Source of the DNA: Candidatus Gemmiger faecavium
GTDB taxonomy: Bacteria; Bacillota; Clostridia; Oscillospirales; Ruminococcaceae
DNA: 37,915 nt
Direction of reading: 5' to 3'
Assembly: GCA_019114415.1 (NCBI GenBank)
Contig: DXFO01000005.1
Span: 1-37,915 of the forward strand
The notes under the pieces are model-generated. The model was not told the DNA's origin and did no database searches. It was given only the letters and a program-made list of their open reading frames with translations. Every line of letters starts with the position of its first letter. The first letter of the stretch is position 1. Below are positions 29,149-37,915 of this stretch, piece by piece. The translations under genes and the position numbers were made by a program.

Positions 29149-32142
29149 ATGCCCGAAACCGCCACCACTCGCAGAAACCGGCGCAGGGGATTGTATCTCC
29201 TGCTCCTGGCTGCGCTGATTTTGCGCCTGCTCATGGCTGCGGCCACCGAAGGCTATGCCTACGATGTGGGCTGCTTTGCCGCCTGGGGTGACAAGCTGGC
29301 GTCCCAGGGGCCCGGCGCGTTTTACAGCGAGGGATATTTTGCCGACTACCCGCCCGGCTATATGTATGTGCTGTGGCTGGTGGCGGCGGTGCGCGGCGCC
29401 CTGGGCGTTGCCTGGGACGGTGCGGTGGGACGGATGCTGCTGGCATTCATCCCCGCCCTGTGCGACTGCGGCTGTGCGGCCCTGATCTGGCAGACCGCCT
29501 GCCGGCACCTGAAAGATCCCGCCGCCTGCCGCCGCCTGACGGCATTTGCGGCCTTCAGTCCGCTGCTGCTGTTTGACACTGCGGTGTGGAAACAGGTGGA
29601 TGGAGCCTTCAGCCTGCCCCTCATCGCCTGCTTTGTCCTGCTGGAGGACCGCCGTTGGCTGCAAAGCGCCCTTTTGTATGGCGTGGCGCTGGCCATCAAA
29701 CCCCAGGCCCTCATCGCCGGGCCGGTGTTGGCGGTCTGCTTTCTGGTGGGCATCGCCCAGGAAAGCGGTGTACAGCAGCGCCTGCGGGCAGTGGGCAAGA
29801 CCCTGCTGTCGGCGGTGCTGGCCTTGGTGCCGCCGTTGCTGGCCGGCATTCCCTTTTTCGGCATTGCGGATCTGGTGCCCTCCCTGCTGGAAAAATACTT
29901 TGGCACGGCGGGCAGTTATCCCTATGCCTCGGTCAACGCCTTCAACTGGTTTGCGGCCCTGGGCGGCAACTGGGTCTCCCAGGACGGGTCGGTCATCGGC
30001 CCCATCACCTGGGAGATGCTGGGCATCGCCCATATCGTGCTGCTCACGGCGGCACTGGCGGTGGCTGCGGTCATTGGGGTGCGGGCACAGCGTTTTTCTC
30101 CGGTTTTGCTGGCCGCGGCCTACCTGGTGGGCATCTTCACCTTTGCCCAGAATATGCACGAGCGCTATCTGGTGCCGGGGGTGCTGCTGACCCTGCTGGC
30201 GGCTGCCCGCTGGAATGACCGGCGCCTGCTGGGCGCGGGGGCGGGCCTGACCCTGACCGGGCTGATCAACCTGTCGGCGGTCTACTCCCAGAACGAGACG
30301 GACGACGCGTGGCTGACTTCCGCCACCAGTGTGCTGCTGACCCGCATTGTCAGCCTGGCCGCCACCGCCTGCTGTGTGCTGCTGCTGGCGGCGGTGTACG
30401 ACATCGTCGTCCACGGCGAGACCTTGCCCCTGGCAAAAGCCCGCCGCCGTGCACCCCGTCAGCTGGGGACCGGCAATGCCCGTCCCGGCGCCGCGGTCCA
30501 GCCCGTCTGGACACGGCGGGAACTGCTGGGGCTGGGCCTGCTGACGTTGGCTACGGCGGTGGTCAGCTTTGCCTATCTGGGCGAAATGACCGCGCCCCAG
30601 AACCCTCTGGAAGCGCAGGACGGCGCCCGGACGGTGGAATTCACCATCGACTCCGACCTGGAACCGGCAACCCTTTGGATCTATCCCGGGGTGCACTCGG
30701 GATCAACGCTGACCATCACCGATGAGTCGGGCACCGTTGTGTACAGTGAGACGCTGGGCTCGGTGTTCACCTGGCAGAGCGTGTCGCTGCCCGCATCCTC
30801 CGGAACCCACTGGACGGCGGAGCTGACCGGGGGACAGGTGTTCGAGCTGTCCCTGCGGGCCGCCGATGGCAGCGCCCTGCCGGTGTCCGGTGGGGAAGGG
30901 CTGTTTGACGAGCAGGATGCCGTCCCCGATACCATCAGCCAGCTCAACAGCATGTACTTTGACGAGATCTACCACGGCCGCACCGGGTACGAGATGCTCC
31001 ACGGCATGACCGTCTATGAGACGACGCACCCGCCCCTGGGCAAGGATCTCATCATGCTGGGCATTGCCATTTTCGGCATGACCGGCTTTGGATGGCGGTT
31101 TGCAGGCACTCTGTTCGGTGTCCTGCTGGTGCCGCTGGCCTGGTGCTTTATCCGCCGCCTGACCCGCAAACCCTGGGTGGCCGCCGCGTCTGCCTGCATT
31201 CTGGCACTGGATTTCATGCGCTTTTCCCAGAGCCGCATTGCCACCATCGATATTTACGGGACCTTCTTTATCTTGCTGGGGGCGCACGGCATGGTGTGGT
31301 ACGCCCAGACCGCCCTGCAAAAGGGCATCGACAAGGCGTTGCTGCCCATGGCCTTGGGCGGCGTGGCCTTCGGCTGCGGATGTGCGGCCAAATGGACCGG
31401 CATTTATGCGGGCGTGGGACTGGCCATCCTTTACTTCGGCGTGCTGTATGTCCGCTGGCGCCGCAACCGGGAAGGCTTCCGCCAGGAATTCGTCACCGCA
31501 GCCTGGGGCGGGGTGCTGTTCTATGTGCTGCTGCCCTTTGTGATCTATCTGGGGGCCTACCTGCCCTACTGCTGGCGGGACCCGGGCTTCGGCGTCGGGG
31601 ACTGGTGGAACTGCCAGGTCTATATGTACGAATACCACTCCACCCTCAACGCCACCCATCCCTTTGAAAGCCGCTGGTATACCTGGCTGCTGGATCTGCG
31701 CCCGGTGTGGTACTATCAGAACAGCTCCCTGCCCGACACCATGCGGGGCAGCATTGCGGGCATGGGCGGGCCGGTGCTCTGGCTGGCCGGGCTGGTCAGC
31801 ATCCTCACCCTTGCCTGGCGGCAGCTCTCCGGCCGGGGCAGCCGGCGCGGTGTGGGGGTACTGATTTTGTATGCGGCGCAGCTGGTGCCCTGGGTGTTCG
31901 TGGCGCGGTGCACCTTCCTGTATCACTACTTCCCCAGTTCCATGTTCTGCCTGGCGGCCATTGCCGTAGTCCTGGCCGACATGAAGAATCAGCGGGCTGC
32001 CAAGCGTCTGGCCATCGGGCTGTGTGTGGCGTCGGCAGTGCTGTTTGTCTGGTTCTACCCGGTGTTGTCGGGTCTGCCGGTACCCACCTGGTGGGCGGCC
32101 AGTACCCTCTGGCTGCCAAGCTGGGGCTTTTATCTGATCTGA
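29149..32142 (+). CDS. Large two-module GT-C glycosyltransferase (C-terminal protein-mannosyltransferase-like)
   Basis: This 997-residue membrane protein looks like two lipid-carrier-dependent GT-C glycosyltransferases joined. The N-terminal module (about 1-480) has a first-loop acidic motif YAYDVGCFAAWGDKL, ADYPPGYMYVLW and FDTAVWKQVDGAF. A linker of about 130 residues with a beta-sandwich feel follows (FTIDSDLEPATLWIYPGVHS). The C-terminal module (about 600-997) has FDEIYHGRTGYEML, THPPLGKDLIMLGI and FMRFSQSRIATIDIYGTFF. These are the hallmarks of GT39 protein O-mannosyltransferases, which use polyprenyl-phosphate mannose. ATG 29149 is set by AAAGGAGGG; the frame is open further upstream without a start signal. 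Substrate unknown. The flippase gene, ending nearby on the other strand, suggests envelope glycan work. Confidence 0.85.
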   Translation: MPETATTRRNRRRGLYLLLLAALILRLLMAAATEGYAYDVGCFAAWGDKLASQGPGAFYSEGYFADYPPGYMYVLWLVAAVRGALGVAWDGAVGRMLLAFIPALCDCGCAALIWQTACRHLKDPAACRRLTAFAAFSPLLLFDTAVWKQVDGAFSLPLIACFVLLEDRRWLQSALLYGVALAIKPQALIAGPVLAVCFLVGIAQESGVQQRLRAVGKTLLSAVLALVPPLLAGIPFFGIADLVPSLLEKYFGTAGSYPYASVNAFNWFAALGGNWVSQDGSVIGPITWEMLGIAHIVLLTAALAVAAVIGVRAQRFSPVLLAAAYLVGIFTFAQNMHERYLVPGVLLTLLAAARWNDRRLLGAGAGLTLTGLINLSAVYSQNETDDAWLTSATSVLLTRIVSLAATACCVLLLAAVYDIVVHGETLPLAKARRRAPRQLGTGNARPGAAVQPVWTRRELLGLGLLTLATAVVSFAYLGEMTAPQNPLEAQDGARTVEFTIDSDLEPATLWIYPGVHSGSTLTITDESGTVVYSETLGSVFTWQSVSLPASSGTHWTAELTGGQVFELSLRAADGSALPVSGGEGLFDEQDAVPDTISQLNSMYFDEIYHGRTGYEMLHGMTVYETTHPPLGKDLIMLGIAIFGMTGFGWRFAGTLFGVLLVPLAWCFIRRLTRKPWVAAASACILALDFMRFSQSRIATIDIYGTFFILLGAHGMVWYAQTALQKGIDKALLPMALGGVAFGCGCAAKWTGIYAGVGLAILYFGVLYVRWRRNREGFRQEFVTAAWGGVLFYVLLPFVIYLGAYLPYCWRDPGFGVGDWWNCQVYMYEYHSTLNATHPFESRWYTWLLDLRPVWYYQNSSLPDTMRGSIAGMGGPVLWLAGLVSILTLAWRQLSGRGSRRGVGVLILYAAQLVPWVFVARCTFLYHYFPSSMFCLAAIAVVLADMKNQRAAKRLAIGLCVASAVLFVWFYPVLSGLPVPTWWAASTLWLPSWGFYLI

Positions 32143-32256
32143 ATCCCCGGCGATTTCCACTGAAAAATTCCCGAAAACTGTATTATAGAATGGAATAATA
32201 CAAATTGTATATTATAATGGCGATATAATCCCCCTGCCGGGGAAAATCACCATCAA
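32143..32256. other. AT-rich spacer between converging genes
   Basis: No gene. It contains a perfect palindrome ATACAAATTGTAT (32198-32210) and two TATAAT hexamers on the plus strand (32213-32218; 32224-32229) without convincing -35 partners, directly before the terminator at 32257. A short untranslated RNA of 70-90 nt is conceivable but unsupported. Confidence 0.35.
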
Positions 32257-32315
32257 AAAACCCCGCTCCGGGCGGCTCTGCAAGATGCAGGGCATCCGGG
32301 ACGGGGTTTTGTTTT
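32257..32315. terminator. Bidirectional terminator
   Basis: Arms AAAACCCCG (32257-32265) and CGGGGTTTT (32302-32310) enclose an inner GC-rich stem, with A and T runs on the two sides. It serves the glycosyltransferase on the plus strand and the flippase on the minus strand. Confidence 0.75.
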
Positions 32316-32430
32316 ATGGGACAGGTCAGGGCATGACGGAAGGCTTTACCGGGTCACGGGGCATCTGCCGTGCGGCAGCCGGATCTTTGCAGCCCTGCTT
32401 TCTTATAAGACCGTGCCAGGGGCAGGCAAA

Positions 32431-33873
32431 TCACTTGCGGCCTTTGGCCAGCCGCGGGATAAAGCGGCCCACCACCATCATGAACATCTGCCAGACATCG
32501 CGGAAGTTGATGGCGATGACCGCAGCGGTGGGGATGATGCACAGCCAGAAGGACTGCTCGGGGAAGAGGTAGAGCAGGGCGGTCTCCACCAGGACGATGG
32601 CCAGGTTCAGGCCCATCCAGGCGGGGCGGAAATCGATCTCCAGCAGGCCGCGGGTGGAGTAGGCACGCAGAAGGAACACGAGGAAAAGGGACAGGAAGCT
32701 GGCCAGGGCCGCGCCCACGGGGCCGATCATCTGGATGAAGAAGAAGTTCAGGATCACGTTGAGCACCGCGCCCGCCAGCATGGTGTACAGGGAGCTGACC
32801 GAGCGCTTGAACACCACATAGACGCTGTTGGTGAACTGGTTCAGACAGGTGCACATGGAGCTGAGCACCAGGAACGGCACAAACTGCCAGGCGTCGAAGT
32901 AGCTTTGCTGGAACACCAGCATCAGGGGGCGGCAGAGCCATATAATGCCCGCCGCGCAGCAGAACAGCACGCTGGCGTAGACCCGGAACACCCGGGAGAA
33001 GAACGCCTGCCGGTCGGTTTCTTCGCTGACGGCGGAAAGCTGCCAGGCCTCGTAGAAGATCTGGCCCACGATGGTCAGGATCTGGGGCAGGTAGTAGCCG
33101 GTGGACAATAGTCCGGCCCAGGCGTTGCCGGAGCGGCCGTCCATGCCGTCGCACATATACTGGACAAAGAACATGTCGGAGGCATTGATGACCCAGAAGC
33201 TGATGGATGCCGGGATCATGGGGACGCAGTACTGCAGCATGGACTTCCACAGCTTTGCGCTGAACTTGCGGAAATCCAGGTATTTGGCGCACCCGCCCGC
33301 GATAAAGACGAACACAGTGGAAAGGGCGTCACTCAGGGCCATGGCCAGCAGGTAGCCCACAGCGCCCAGATTCATAATGTTCAAAAACAGCACGTACCCG
33401 CCCAGCAGCTCGGCCATGGTCAATACGCCGTCTATGGCGACCAGACGGTTGAGCATCCTGGCCCGGATGAACTGGGTACACAGGGTACGCAGGCAGCTCA
33501 TCAACACACAGAGGTAAAGCAGCGCCATATATTCCCCGGCATTGGGGATCATGGCAACAAGAGGCCAGCACAGCAGCATGCCTGCAAAGCCCAGGGCGAT
33601 GGTGGCCAGGCCGTTGACGAACACCGAGGATTTATCCTGTGTTTTGTCCAGGCCGAAGCGGATGATGGCATAGCTGACGCCCAGGCTCACCACCGGGATC
33701 AGCAGATTGGCTACCTGCTGCATCAGCTTGGTGACGCCCATGACGTCGGGGCCGTCCAGCACGTAGCTCAGATACGGCTGGCTGATCAGGCTGAGCAGCT
33801 TGGAACTGAAATTGCTGATGGCAAACAGGATGGTGTTGTTCATCAGCGTGGAATATCGTTTGTTGTCGGGCAA
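32431..33873 (-). CDS. Polysaccharide flippase (MOP/MATE superfamily, Wzx-like)
   Basis: This 480-residue membrane protein has 12-14 predicted helices. The opening NNTILFAISNFSSKLLSLISQPYLS, given in part (ISNFSSKLLSLISQ), is typical of oligosaccharide flippases that move lipid-linked glycans across the membrane. Further matches are GYYLPQILTIVGQIFYEAW and LNVILNFFFIQMIGPVGAAL. The start codon is TTG at 33873, set by GGGAGGG 6 bases upstream. The gene lies 12 bases after the metallopeptidase gene and shares its transcript. Its glycan cargo is unknown. Confidence 0.88.
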   Translation of the reverse strand: MPDNKRYSTLMNNTILFAISNFSSKLLSLISQPYLSYVLDGPDVMGVTKLMQQVANLLIPVVSLGVSYAIIRFGLDKTQDKSSVFVNGLATIALGFAGMLLCWPLVAMIPNAGEYMALLYLCVLMSCLRTLCTQFIRARMLNRLVAIDGVLTMAELLGGYVLFLNIMNLGAVGYLLAMALSDALSTVFVFIAGGCAKYLDFRKFSAKLWKSMLQYCVPMIPASISFWVINASDMFFVQYMCDGMDGRSGNAWAGLLSTGYYLPQILTIVGQIFYEAWQLSAVSEETDRQAFFSRVFRVYASVLFCCAAGIIWLCRPLMLVFQQSYFDAWQFVPFLVLSSMCTCLNQFTNSVYVVFKRSVSSLYTMLAGAVLNVILNFFFIQMIGPVGAALASFLSLFLVFLLRAYSTRGLLEIDFRPAWMGLNLAIVLVETALLYLFPEQSFWLCIIPTAAVIAINFRDVWQMFMMVVGRFIPRLAKGRK

Positions 33874-33885
33874 AACGTTCCCTCC

Positions 33886-34449
33886 CTATCGGGTCTCTCC
33901 GGTGCGCAGCAGTGCGCGCCGCGCGGCGTAATCCGGCAGCAGGCGGGCGACCTCCGCCCAGAAGGCGGGGGAATGGTCCGGATGCAGCAGATGGCACAGT
34001 TCATGGACCGCTACGTATTCCCGCGCGGCAGGGGGCATGGTCCACAGCCGCAGGGCAAAGCAGACGGTGCGGGTCCGCAGGCTGCAGCTGCCCCAGCGGG
34101 TATGCATGTCACGCACCCGCACAGCGGGCATGGGGCCGGGACACCGGCCTTCAAAATACGGCCACCAGGCACGGCACAAAGCCTGCATCCCGGCAAGGGC
34201 TTCCTCCCGGGCGGGCAGCGGTACGGCGGCCTCCGCGGCGCGGCGGCGGGCAAACTTTTCCTGGGCATGGGTCACCCATGCAGCCTGGGACGCCACAAAG
34301 GCGTCGATCTCCCGCAGCGGCATGGCGGACGGCGCACTGACGGCCACACTGCCGTCGGCACGCACCCGCAGGTTCAGGTTTTTCACCCGGCGGCGCGTCA
34401 GGGTAAAGGTGATCCCGCCTGAACAACGCTGCTGTTGCTGCAAGCCCAT
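33886..34449 (-). CDS. YgjP-like (M48/DUF45-type) metallopeptidase
   Basis: This 187-residue protein has an N-terminal beta-rich part (FTLTRRRVKNLNLRVRADG), a conserved RWGSCS block (Arg118-Trp-Gly-Ser) and a zinc motif HELCH (His149, Glu150, His153). LLHPDHSPAFW follows, with His159 in the position typical of the YgjP/WLM-related family. These are predicted zinc peptidases of unknown substrate. ATG 34449 is almost flush with GGGGAGG; a TTG two codons later (34443) would have a 7-base spacing and may be the true start. First gene of a transcript with the flippase. Confidence 0.85.
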   Translation of the reverse strand: MGLQQQQRCSGGITFTLTRRRVKNLNLRVRADGSVAVSAPSAMPLREIDAFVASQAAWVTHAQEKFARRRAAEAAVPLPAREEALAGMQALCRAWWPYFEGRCPGPMPAVRVRDMHTRWGSCSLRTRTVCFALRLWTMPPAAREYVAVHELCHLLHPDHSPAFWAEVARLLPDYAARRALLRTGETR

Positions 34450-34481
34450 GCCTCCCCTCTGCGTATGGCAGTATTTATCCT

Positions 34482-34510
34482 ATTATATACGCTTTTGCCG
34501 AAAACCGCAA
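34482..34510 (-). promoter_or_regulatory. Promoter of the metallopeptidase-flippase transcript
   Basis: Minus strand: -35 TTGCGG at 34505-34510, 17-nt spacer, -10 TATAAT at 34482-34487, about 35 bases before the start codon. Confidence 0.7.
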
Positions 34511-34815
34511 CGCGGACGGCCAGCTCCGACAGGAATTTTTCACCAGCTCCGCCTTGACAAAAATTGCCGGAATACCGTGAGATTTGACGCTGCACCACGG
34601 CCCTGCGGGAACATGGAGAAAGGGAGCAATCCCCCAAAGCCCGCATGGCGGCGGCCTTTGCAGGGGATGAACCGTCTCTCCCGGGAGTTTGGGCAACCTG
34701 CTGCAGAAGGACGTAAAACTTTTGTGAAACCTGATGCCGGGCGTGGGGTTCTGCCGGTTTTCTCCCGGCAAAATATTTTTCGCTGCGGGATTTTGCCGCC
34801 TTGGCAGGCCGGGCG
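34511..34815. other. Gene-free spacer
   Basis: About 300 bases with no supported frame. A plus-strand TTGACA at 34554-34559 lacks a -10. Short inverted repeats occur near 34753-34775 (GCCGG/CCGGC) and 34795-34820 (TTGCCGCC/GGCGGCAA). I see no gene or named RNA. Confidence 0.4.
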
Positions 34816-34858
34816 GCAAAAGAAAAAGACGGGGCCGACGGTTTGGGTCGGTCCCGCC
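34816..34858 (-). terminator. Terminator of the cupin gene
   Basis: A 12-bp stem with wobble pairs (34828-34839 with 34847-34858) is followed on the minus strand by TTTTTCTTTT. Confidence 0.8.
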
Positions 34859-34907
34859 TTGATGCGGTACTTTTATTCGGTTTGCGGGGAAGGGGAAACC
34901 TCCGGGC

Positions 34908-35321
34908 TTAGTCCAGCACGCCGTACTGCTCGTCGTTTACAGGCTCCAGCCACTCGTTGCGGGTCTCCTCGCCGGGGACTTCCACGGCCAGGTGAACGAA
35001 CCAGCTGTCCCGGGCGGCGCCGTGCCAGTGCTTGACCCCGGCAGGGATCACCACCACGTCGCCGGTGTGCAGTTCCCGGGCGGGCTGGCCCCATTCCTGA
35101 TACCAGCCGCGCCCGCTGGTGACCAGCAGGATCTGCCCGCCGCCGCTCTTGGCGTGGTGAATGTGCCAGTTGTTCCGGCAGCCCGGTTCAAAAGTCACGT
35201 TGCCGATGCTCACGCCCTGGGTGGTGAGCATATTCAGCCAGGATTTTCCGATAAAATACTGTGCAAAAGCGGTGTTTTCTCCGCCGCGGGGAAAGACTTC
35301 ATGCTCGATCTTGTTTGCCAT
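34908..35321 (-). CDS. Cupin-domain protein
   Basis: This 137-residue single-domain protein is a beta-barrel cupin. Motif 1 is FEPGCRNNWHIHHAKSGGGQ with the metal-binding His-x-His, and motif 2 is GDVVVIPAGVKHWHGA with a further histidine. The sequence resembles the small cupins often annotated as carboxymuconolactone decarboxylase-associated or quercetin-dioxygenase-like, whose substrates are usually unknown. ATG 35321 has AAGGAGG 8 bases upstream. It has its own promoter and terminator. An enzymatic or sensing role cannot be told apart. Confidence 0.88.
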   Translation of the reverse strand: MANKIEHEVFPRGGENTAFAQYFIGKSWLNMLTTQGVSIGNVTFEPGCRNNWHIHHAKSGGGQILLVTSGRGWYQEWGQPARELHTGDVVVIPAGVKHWHGAARDSWFVHLAVEVPGEETRNEWLEPVNDEQYGVLD

Positions 35322-35359
35322 GGTGCAGGCCTCCTTGCGTTGGTGGTTGTTCTACCTGT

Positions 35360-35388
35360 ATTGTAGACCTGCCTCATAACAATGTAAA
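35360..35388 (-). promoter_or_regulatory. Promoter of the cupin gene
   Basis: Minus strand: -35 TTTACA at 35383-35388, 17-nt spacer, -10 TACAAT at 35360-35365. Both hexamers are identical to those of the DtxR-family gene promoter at 9684-9712. Confidence 0.7.
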
Positions 35389-35432
35389 ATGCCTGTTTTG
35401 ACCGCCCCGCCATGCCCGCAGGGCATGATGGC

Positions 35433-36302
35433 TCAGTGGTTTGCCGCCAGGTACTCCCGGAGGGCGGGCAGTGCGGCCCGGGCATCTTCCCGACCTTCGT
35501 TGATGAGGGCCAGCAGCTTTTTGGTGTCGCCCTCAAAGCGGCCCACATCCACGGGACGGCCGGGGCGCAGTACAAAGATGCGGCCTTCCTCCTCCAGCCG
35601 GTCCATGCGGTCCATCAGGTCGTTGTAGCGCAGGTCCATGGTCAGCAGCGAGGCGAAAAAGCGGGGATGGTTGGCGTAAAAGTCGCTGTACAGGTCCACC
35701 ATCCGCTGGGAGGTGGCCGGCTTGCGGAAGCCTTTTTGCCGGGTGGCGATGACGACAATGTGCTCAAAGCCCTGTTCCAGCGCCCAGTCCAGGGGTATGG
35801 GGCAGGAACAGCCGCCGTCCAGATAGGGTTTGCCGTCGATCTTCACCGGCCAGCTGCACAGCGGCATGGAGGCGGAGGCAATGACCGCCCGGGTAAAGTC
35901 GGAGCAGTTGCCCTTTTCAAAGAACTCGGCCTTGCCGGTATTGACGTTGGTGGCCACCGCAAACAGCCGCTGGGAGCTGGCATTGAAGGTGTCATAGTCA
36001 AAGGACTCCCGCTCGGCCAGGTTGTCGAACAGGTAGTTGAACCCCACCACGCCCCGGCTGCGCAGCAGAGCCAGAGGCCCCACATAGCGCGGGTCGTGGC
36101 GGTAGCACAGATTGATGCGGGCGCTGCGGCCGGGCTGGCGGGACAGATAGTTGACGGCGTTCAGCCCGCCGGCGGACACGGCGGCCACCGTGGGAAAATA
36201 CAGGTCTTCCTCCATAAAGACATCCAGTGCGCCGCTGGTGTAGCAGCCCCGGAAGGCGCCGCCCTCCAGCAGCAGAACGGAATTTTTGGGCAGTTGGGAC
36301 AT
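35433..36302 (-). CDS. Patatin-like phospholipase
   Basis: This 289-residue protein has the oxyanion-hole motif GGAFRG (LEGGAFRGCYTSGALDVF), the nucleophile elbow AAVSAGGLNAV and the catalytic aspartate in YLDGGCS, as in bacterial patatin/YjjU-like lipid acyl hydrolases. The elbow reads A-V-S-A-G in place of the usual G-x-S-x-G, but serine and aspartate are kept. No signal peptide, so cytoplasmic. ATG 36302 is chosen because GGAGG lies just before it; the in-frame GTG at 36317 would place that site inside the gene. Substrate unknown. Confidence 0.9.
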   Translation of the reverse strand: MSQLPKNSVLLLEGGAFRGCYTSGALDVFMEEDLYFPTVAAVSAGGLNAVNYLSRQPGRSARINLCYRHDPRYVGPLALLRSRGVVGFNYLFDNLAERESFDYDTFNASSQRLFAVATNVNTGKAEFFEKGNCSDFTRAVIASASMPLCSWPVKIDGKPYLDGGCSCPIPLDWALEQGFEHIVVIATRQKGFRKPATSQRMVDLYSDFYANHPRFFASLLTMDLRYNDLMDRMDRLEEEGRIFVLRPGRPVDVGRFEGDTKKLLALINEGREDARAALPALREYLAANH

Positions 36303-36551
36303 AACGATTACCTCCACAAAACAAAGAACGCGCTTCGCCCTCCGCCGCAGGGAGCGGCTTTGCAGGAGGGCGAAAAAGGAAACAGGGCCGTCCTGCAGGG
36401 TGACGGCCCGGGATGGTGCGGCCGCCCCGGGGTTGGCCGGGGCGGGAAATGCCCGCCGTCAGGGAAAACGGCAGGCTCGCGAAGGACCCGTGCCCACACC
36501 GCCGGTCATGGCGGACAGAGCACGGGTCGTACAGCGTCATAATGGGAAAAG
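36303..36551. other. Spacer between dnaK homologue and patatin gene, with hairpins
   Basis: No gene. CGCCCTCC/GGAGGGCG arms enclose a second stem near 36336-36376, in the leader of the patatin gene. ACCCGTGC/GCACGGGT arms lie at about 36486-36527, just after the dnaK stop. Neither has a clean T run on the minus strand, so read-through from dnaK into the patatin gene is possible. Confidence 0.4.
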
Positions 36552-37915
36552 TTATTTCTGCGGCTGGGCGCTCTGCTGGGCTTCCCACACGGAGAGCAGC
36601 TCCGCCGCCACGGCTTCCAGCGATTCCCGCGCGGCGTTGATCTGCGCGGTATCGTCGGGGGTCATTTTTTCGGGCTTTTTGTGCTTCATGGCACGTTCCA
36701 GCTGACGCTCGGCATCCTTGATGCGGTTTTTGGCGTCCCGGTCCAGGGCCTTGCCCGCCTTGGAACCCAGAGCACTGTTCACCCGGTAGACGGCGGACTC
36801 GCCGGCGTTGAGGGCCTCAATGGCGGACTTGCGGGCCTTGTCCTGACCGGCATACATGGCGGCATCGTGCATGGCCCGACGGATCTCCTCCTCGCTGAGG
36901 TTGGAGCTGCCGGAGATGGTGATGCTCTGTTCCTTGCCGGTGTCCAGATCCCGGGCGCTGACCTTGACGATGCCGTTGGCGTCGATGTCAAAGGTGACTT
37001 CGATCTGGGGCACGCCCGCCCAGGCGCGCTTGATGCCCCGCAGGGTGAAGTTGCCCAGCAGCTTGTTGTCCCGGGCAAATTCCCGCTCGCCCTGGAGCAC
37101 TTTGATCTCAACCGTGCTCTGGAAGGGGGCGGCGGTGGTAAAGATCTTGGAGAACCGGGTGGGAATGGCGGAGTTGCGCTCGATCAGATGGGTGGCCACG
37201 CCGCCCACCGTCTCGATGGACAGGGTCAGGGGGGTCACGTCCAACAGCAGCAGATCCTGCCCGCCGGACAGCATCTCGCCGCCCAGACGGCCTGCCTGGA
37301 CCGCAGCACCCAAAGCGACGCATTCGTCGGGGTTGAGGGTCTTGGAAGGCTCCAGATCGATCATCCGCATGACCTTGGCCTGCACGGCGGGGATGCGGGT
37401 GGAACCGCCCACCAGCAGCACCTGGTCCAGGTCGTTGGCGGCCAGACCGGCATCGCACAGGGCGTTTTTCACCGGCATGGCGGTGCGCTCCACCAGATCG
37501 GCGGTAAGTTCGTCAAATTTGGCCCGGGTCAGGGTCTCCTGCAGATGCAGCGGCCCCTGCGGCCCGGTGGTGATGAAGGGAAGATTGATCTCGGTGACGG
37601 TGGCGCTGGAAAGCTCCTTCTTGGCTTTTTCCGCTTCCTCGCGGATGCGCTGCATGGCCACGGTATCGCAGGAAAGATCCACCCCGTGGGCGGTGCGGAA
37701 CTGCTCCACCAGCCAGCAGACAACGCGCTCGTCAAAGTCGTCGCCGCCCAGATGGTTGTCGCCGCAGGTGGCAAGGACCTGTACCACGCCGTCGCCGATC
37801 TGGATCAGCGATACGTCAAAGGTGCCGCCGCCCAGGTCGTAGACCATGACCTTCTGGGTGCGGCCGTTGTCCAGGCCGTAGGCCAGCGCGGCGGCGGTGG
37901 GCTCGTTGATGATGC
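36552..37915 (-). CDS. dnaK: DnaK/Hsp70 chaperone homologue, 5' end outside the window
   Basis: The visible 454 residues begin within the ATPase domain ([16 protein letters not shown], then the phosphate-2 motif [12 protein letters not shown]). They include [13 protein letters not shown], the linker [16 protein letters not shown] (DVTPLTL), the substrate-binding beta domain with [10 protein letters not shown] and [14 protein letters not shown], and a helical lid. DnaK is the ATP-dependent folding chaperone. The lid is shortish and ends in [11 protein letters not shown] without the acidic EEVD-like tail of housekeeping DnaK, and the usual RDKGTGKE reads RDLDTGKE. It may therefore be a paralogue. 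Continuous coding runs to the window edge. No grpE or dnaJ is in view downstream. Confidence 0.92.
   Translation of the reverse strand, partial: IINEPTAAALAYGLDNGRTQKVMVYDLGGGTFDVSLIQIGDGVVQVLATCGDNHLGGDDFDERVVCWLVEQFRTAHGVDLSCDTVAMQRIREEAEKAKKELSSATVTEINLPFITTGPQGPLHLQETLTRAKFDELTADLVERTAMPVKNALCDAGLAANDLDQVLLVGGSTRIPAVQAKVMRMIDLEPSKTLNPDECVALGAAVQAGRLGGEMLSGGQDLLLLDVTPLTLSIETVGGVATHLIERNSAIPTRFSKIFTTAAPFQSTVEIKVLQGEREFARDNKLLGNFTLRGIKRAWAGVPQIEVTFDIDANGIVKVSARDLDTGKEQSITISGSSNLSEEEIRRAMHDAAMYAGQDKARKSAIEALNAGESAVYRVNSALGSKAGKALDRDAKNRIKDAERQLERAMKHKKPEKMTPDDTAQINAARESLEAVAAELLSVWEAQQSAQPQK

Noticed and set aside
34511..34815. Gene on the plus strand from the TTGACA at 34554
   Set aside because: No -10 at suitable distance, no ribosome site and no protein-like frame.

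Overview
The window is 37.9 kb of GC-rich, gene-dense bacterial chromosome. It most resembles a Gram-positive Clostridia genome of the Ruminococcaceae/Oscillospiraceae kind (Faecalibacterium, Gemmiger or Subdoligranulum-like). That placement is inferred from strong Shine-Dalgarno sites, TTGACA/TATAAT promoters with 17-nt spacers, lipobox signal peptides, a Crh-like HPr homologue, DUF1385 beside prmC, and high GC. No database search was run.

Layout. At 1-351 lies a CAT-anticodon tRNA gene (minus) followed by a tandemly repeated, tRNA-end-derived terminator unit. At 428-2605 is a small phage-like island: an ImmA/IrrE-type peptidase and an XRE repressor (minus), a divergent promoter region full of TTACGC operators, then short plus-strand genes ending in an ArpU/DUF1492-like regulator. 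One of these genes appears frameshifted. At 2678-9529 are a YibE/F membrane protein, an alkaline phosphatase lipoprotein, an HPr-like protein without the active-site histidine, and a GH2 beta-galactosidase. At 9801-14479 a DtxR-type metal regulator and an Rrf2-type regulator flank the methionine ABC transporter operon metQ-metN-metI (minus).

At 14572-21628 are a cyclophilin-like exported protein, two lipoproteins of unknown function, an EamA permease, a ZIP metal transporter, and an OmpR-type response regulator with its histidine kinase. At 21659-28882 is a housekeeping run on the plus strand: DUF1385, prmC, recA, recX, rimO, pgsA, cysS. At 29149-36317 are a very large double GT-C glycosyltransferase, a polysaccharide flippase, a YgjP-type metallopeptidase, a cupin and a patatin-like protein. 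The window ends inside a minus-strand dnaK homologue.

The most interesting element is not a conventional gene. The about 345-nt leader of metQNI holds a consensus promoter and a ribosome-binding site. These are followed by a 29-codon open reading frame with six ATG codons in its first fourteen (three consecutive) and then a perfect-stem intrinsic terminator. This has the layout of a classical amino-acid leader-peptide attenuator, here reading methionine, in a position where an S-box or T-box riboswitch would be expected. A second 36-codon frame with its own strong ribosome-binding site follows and overlaps the metQ start by ATGA.
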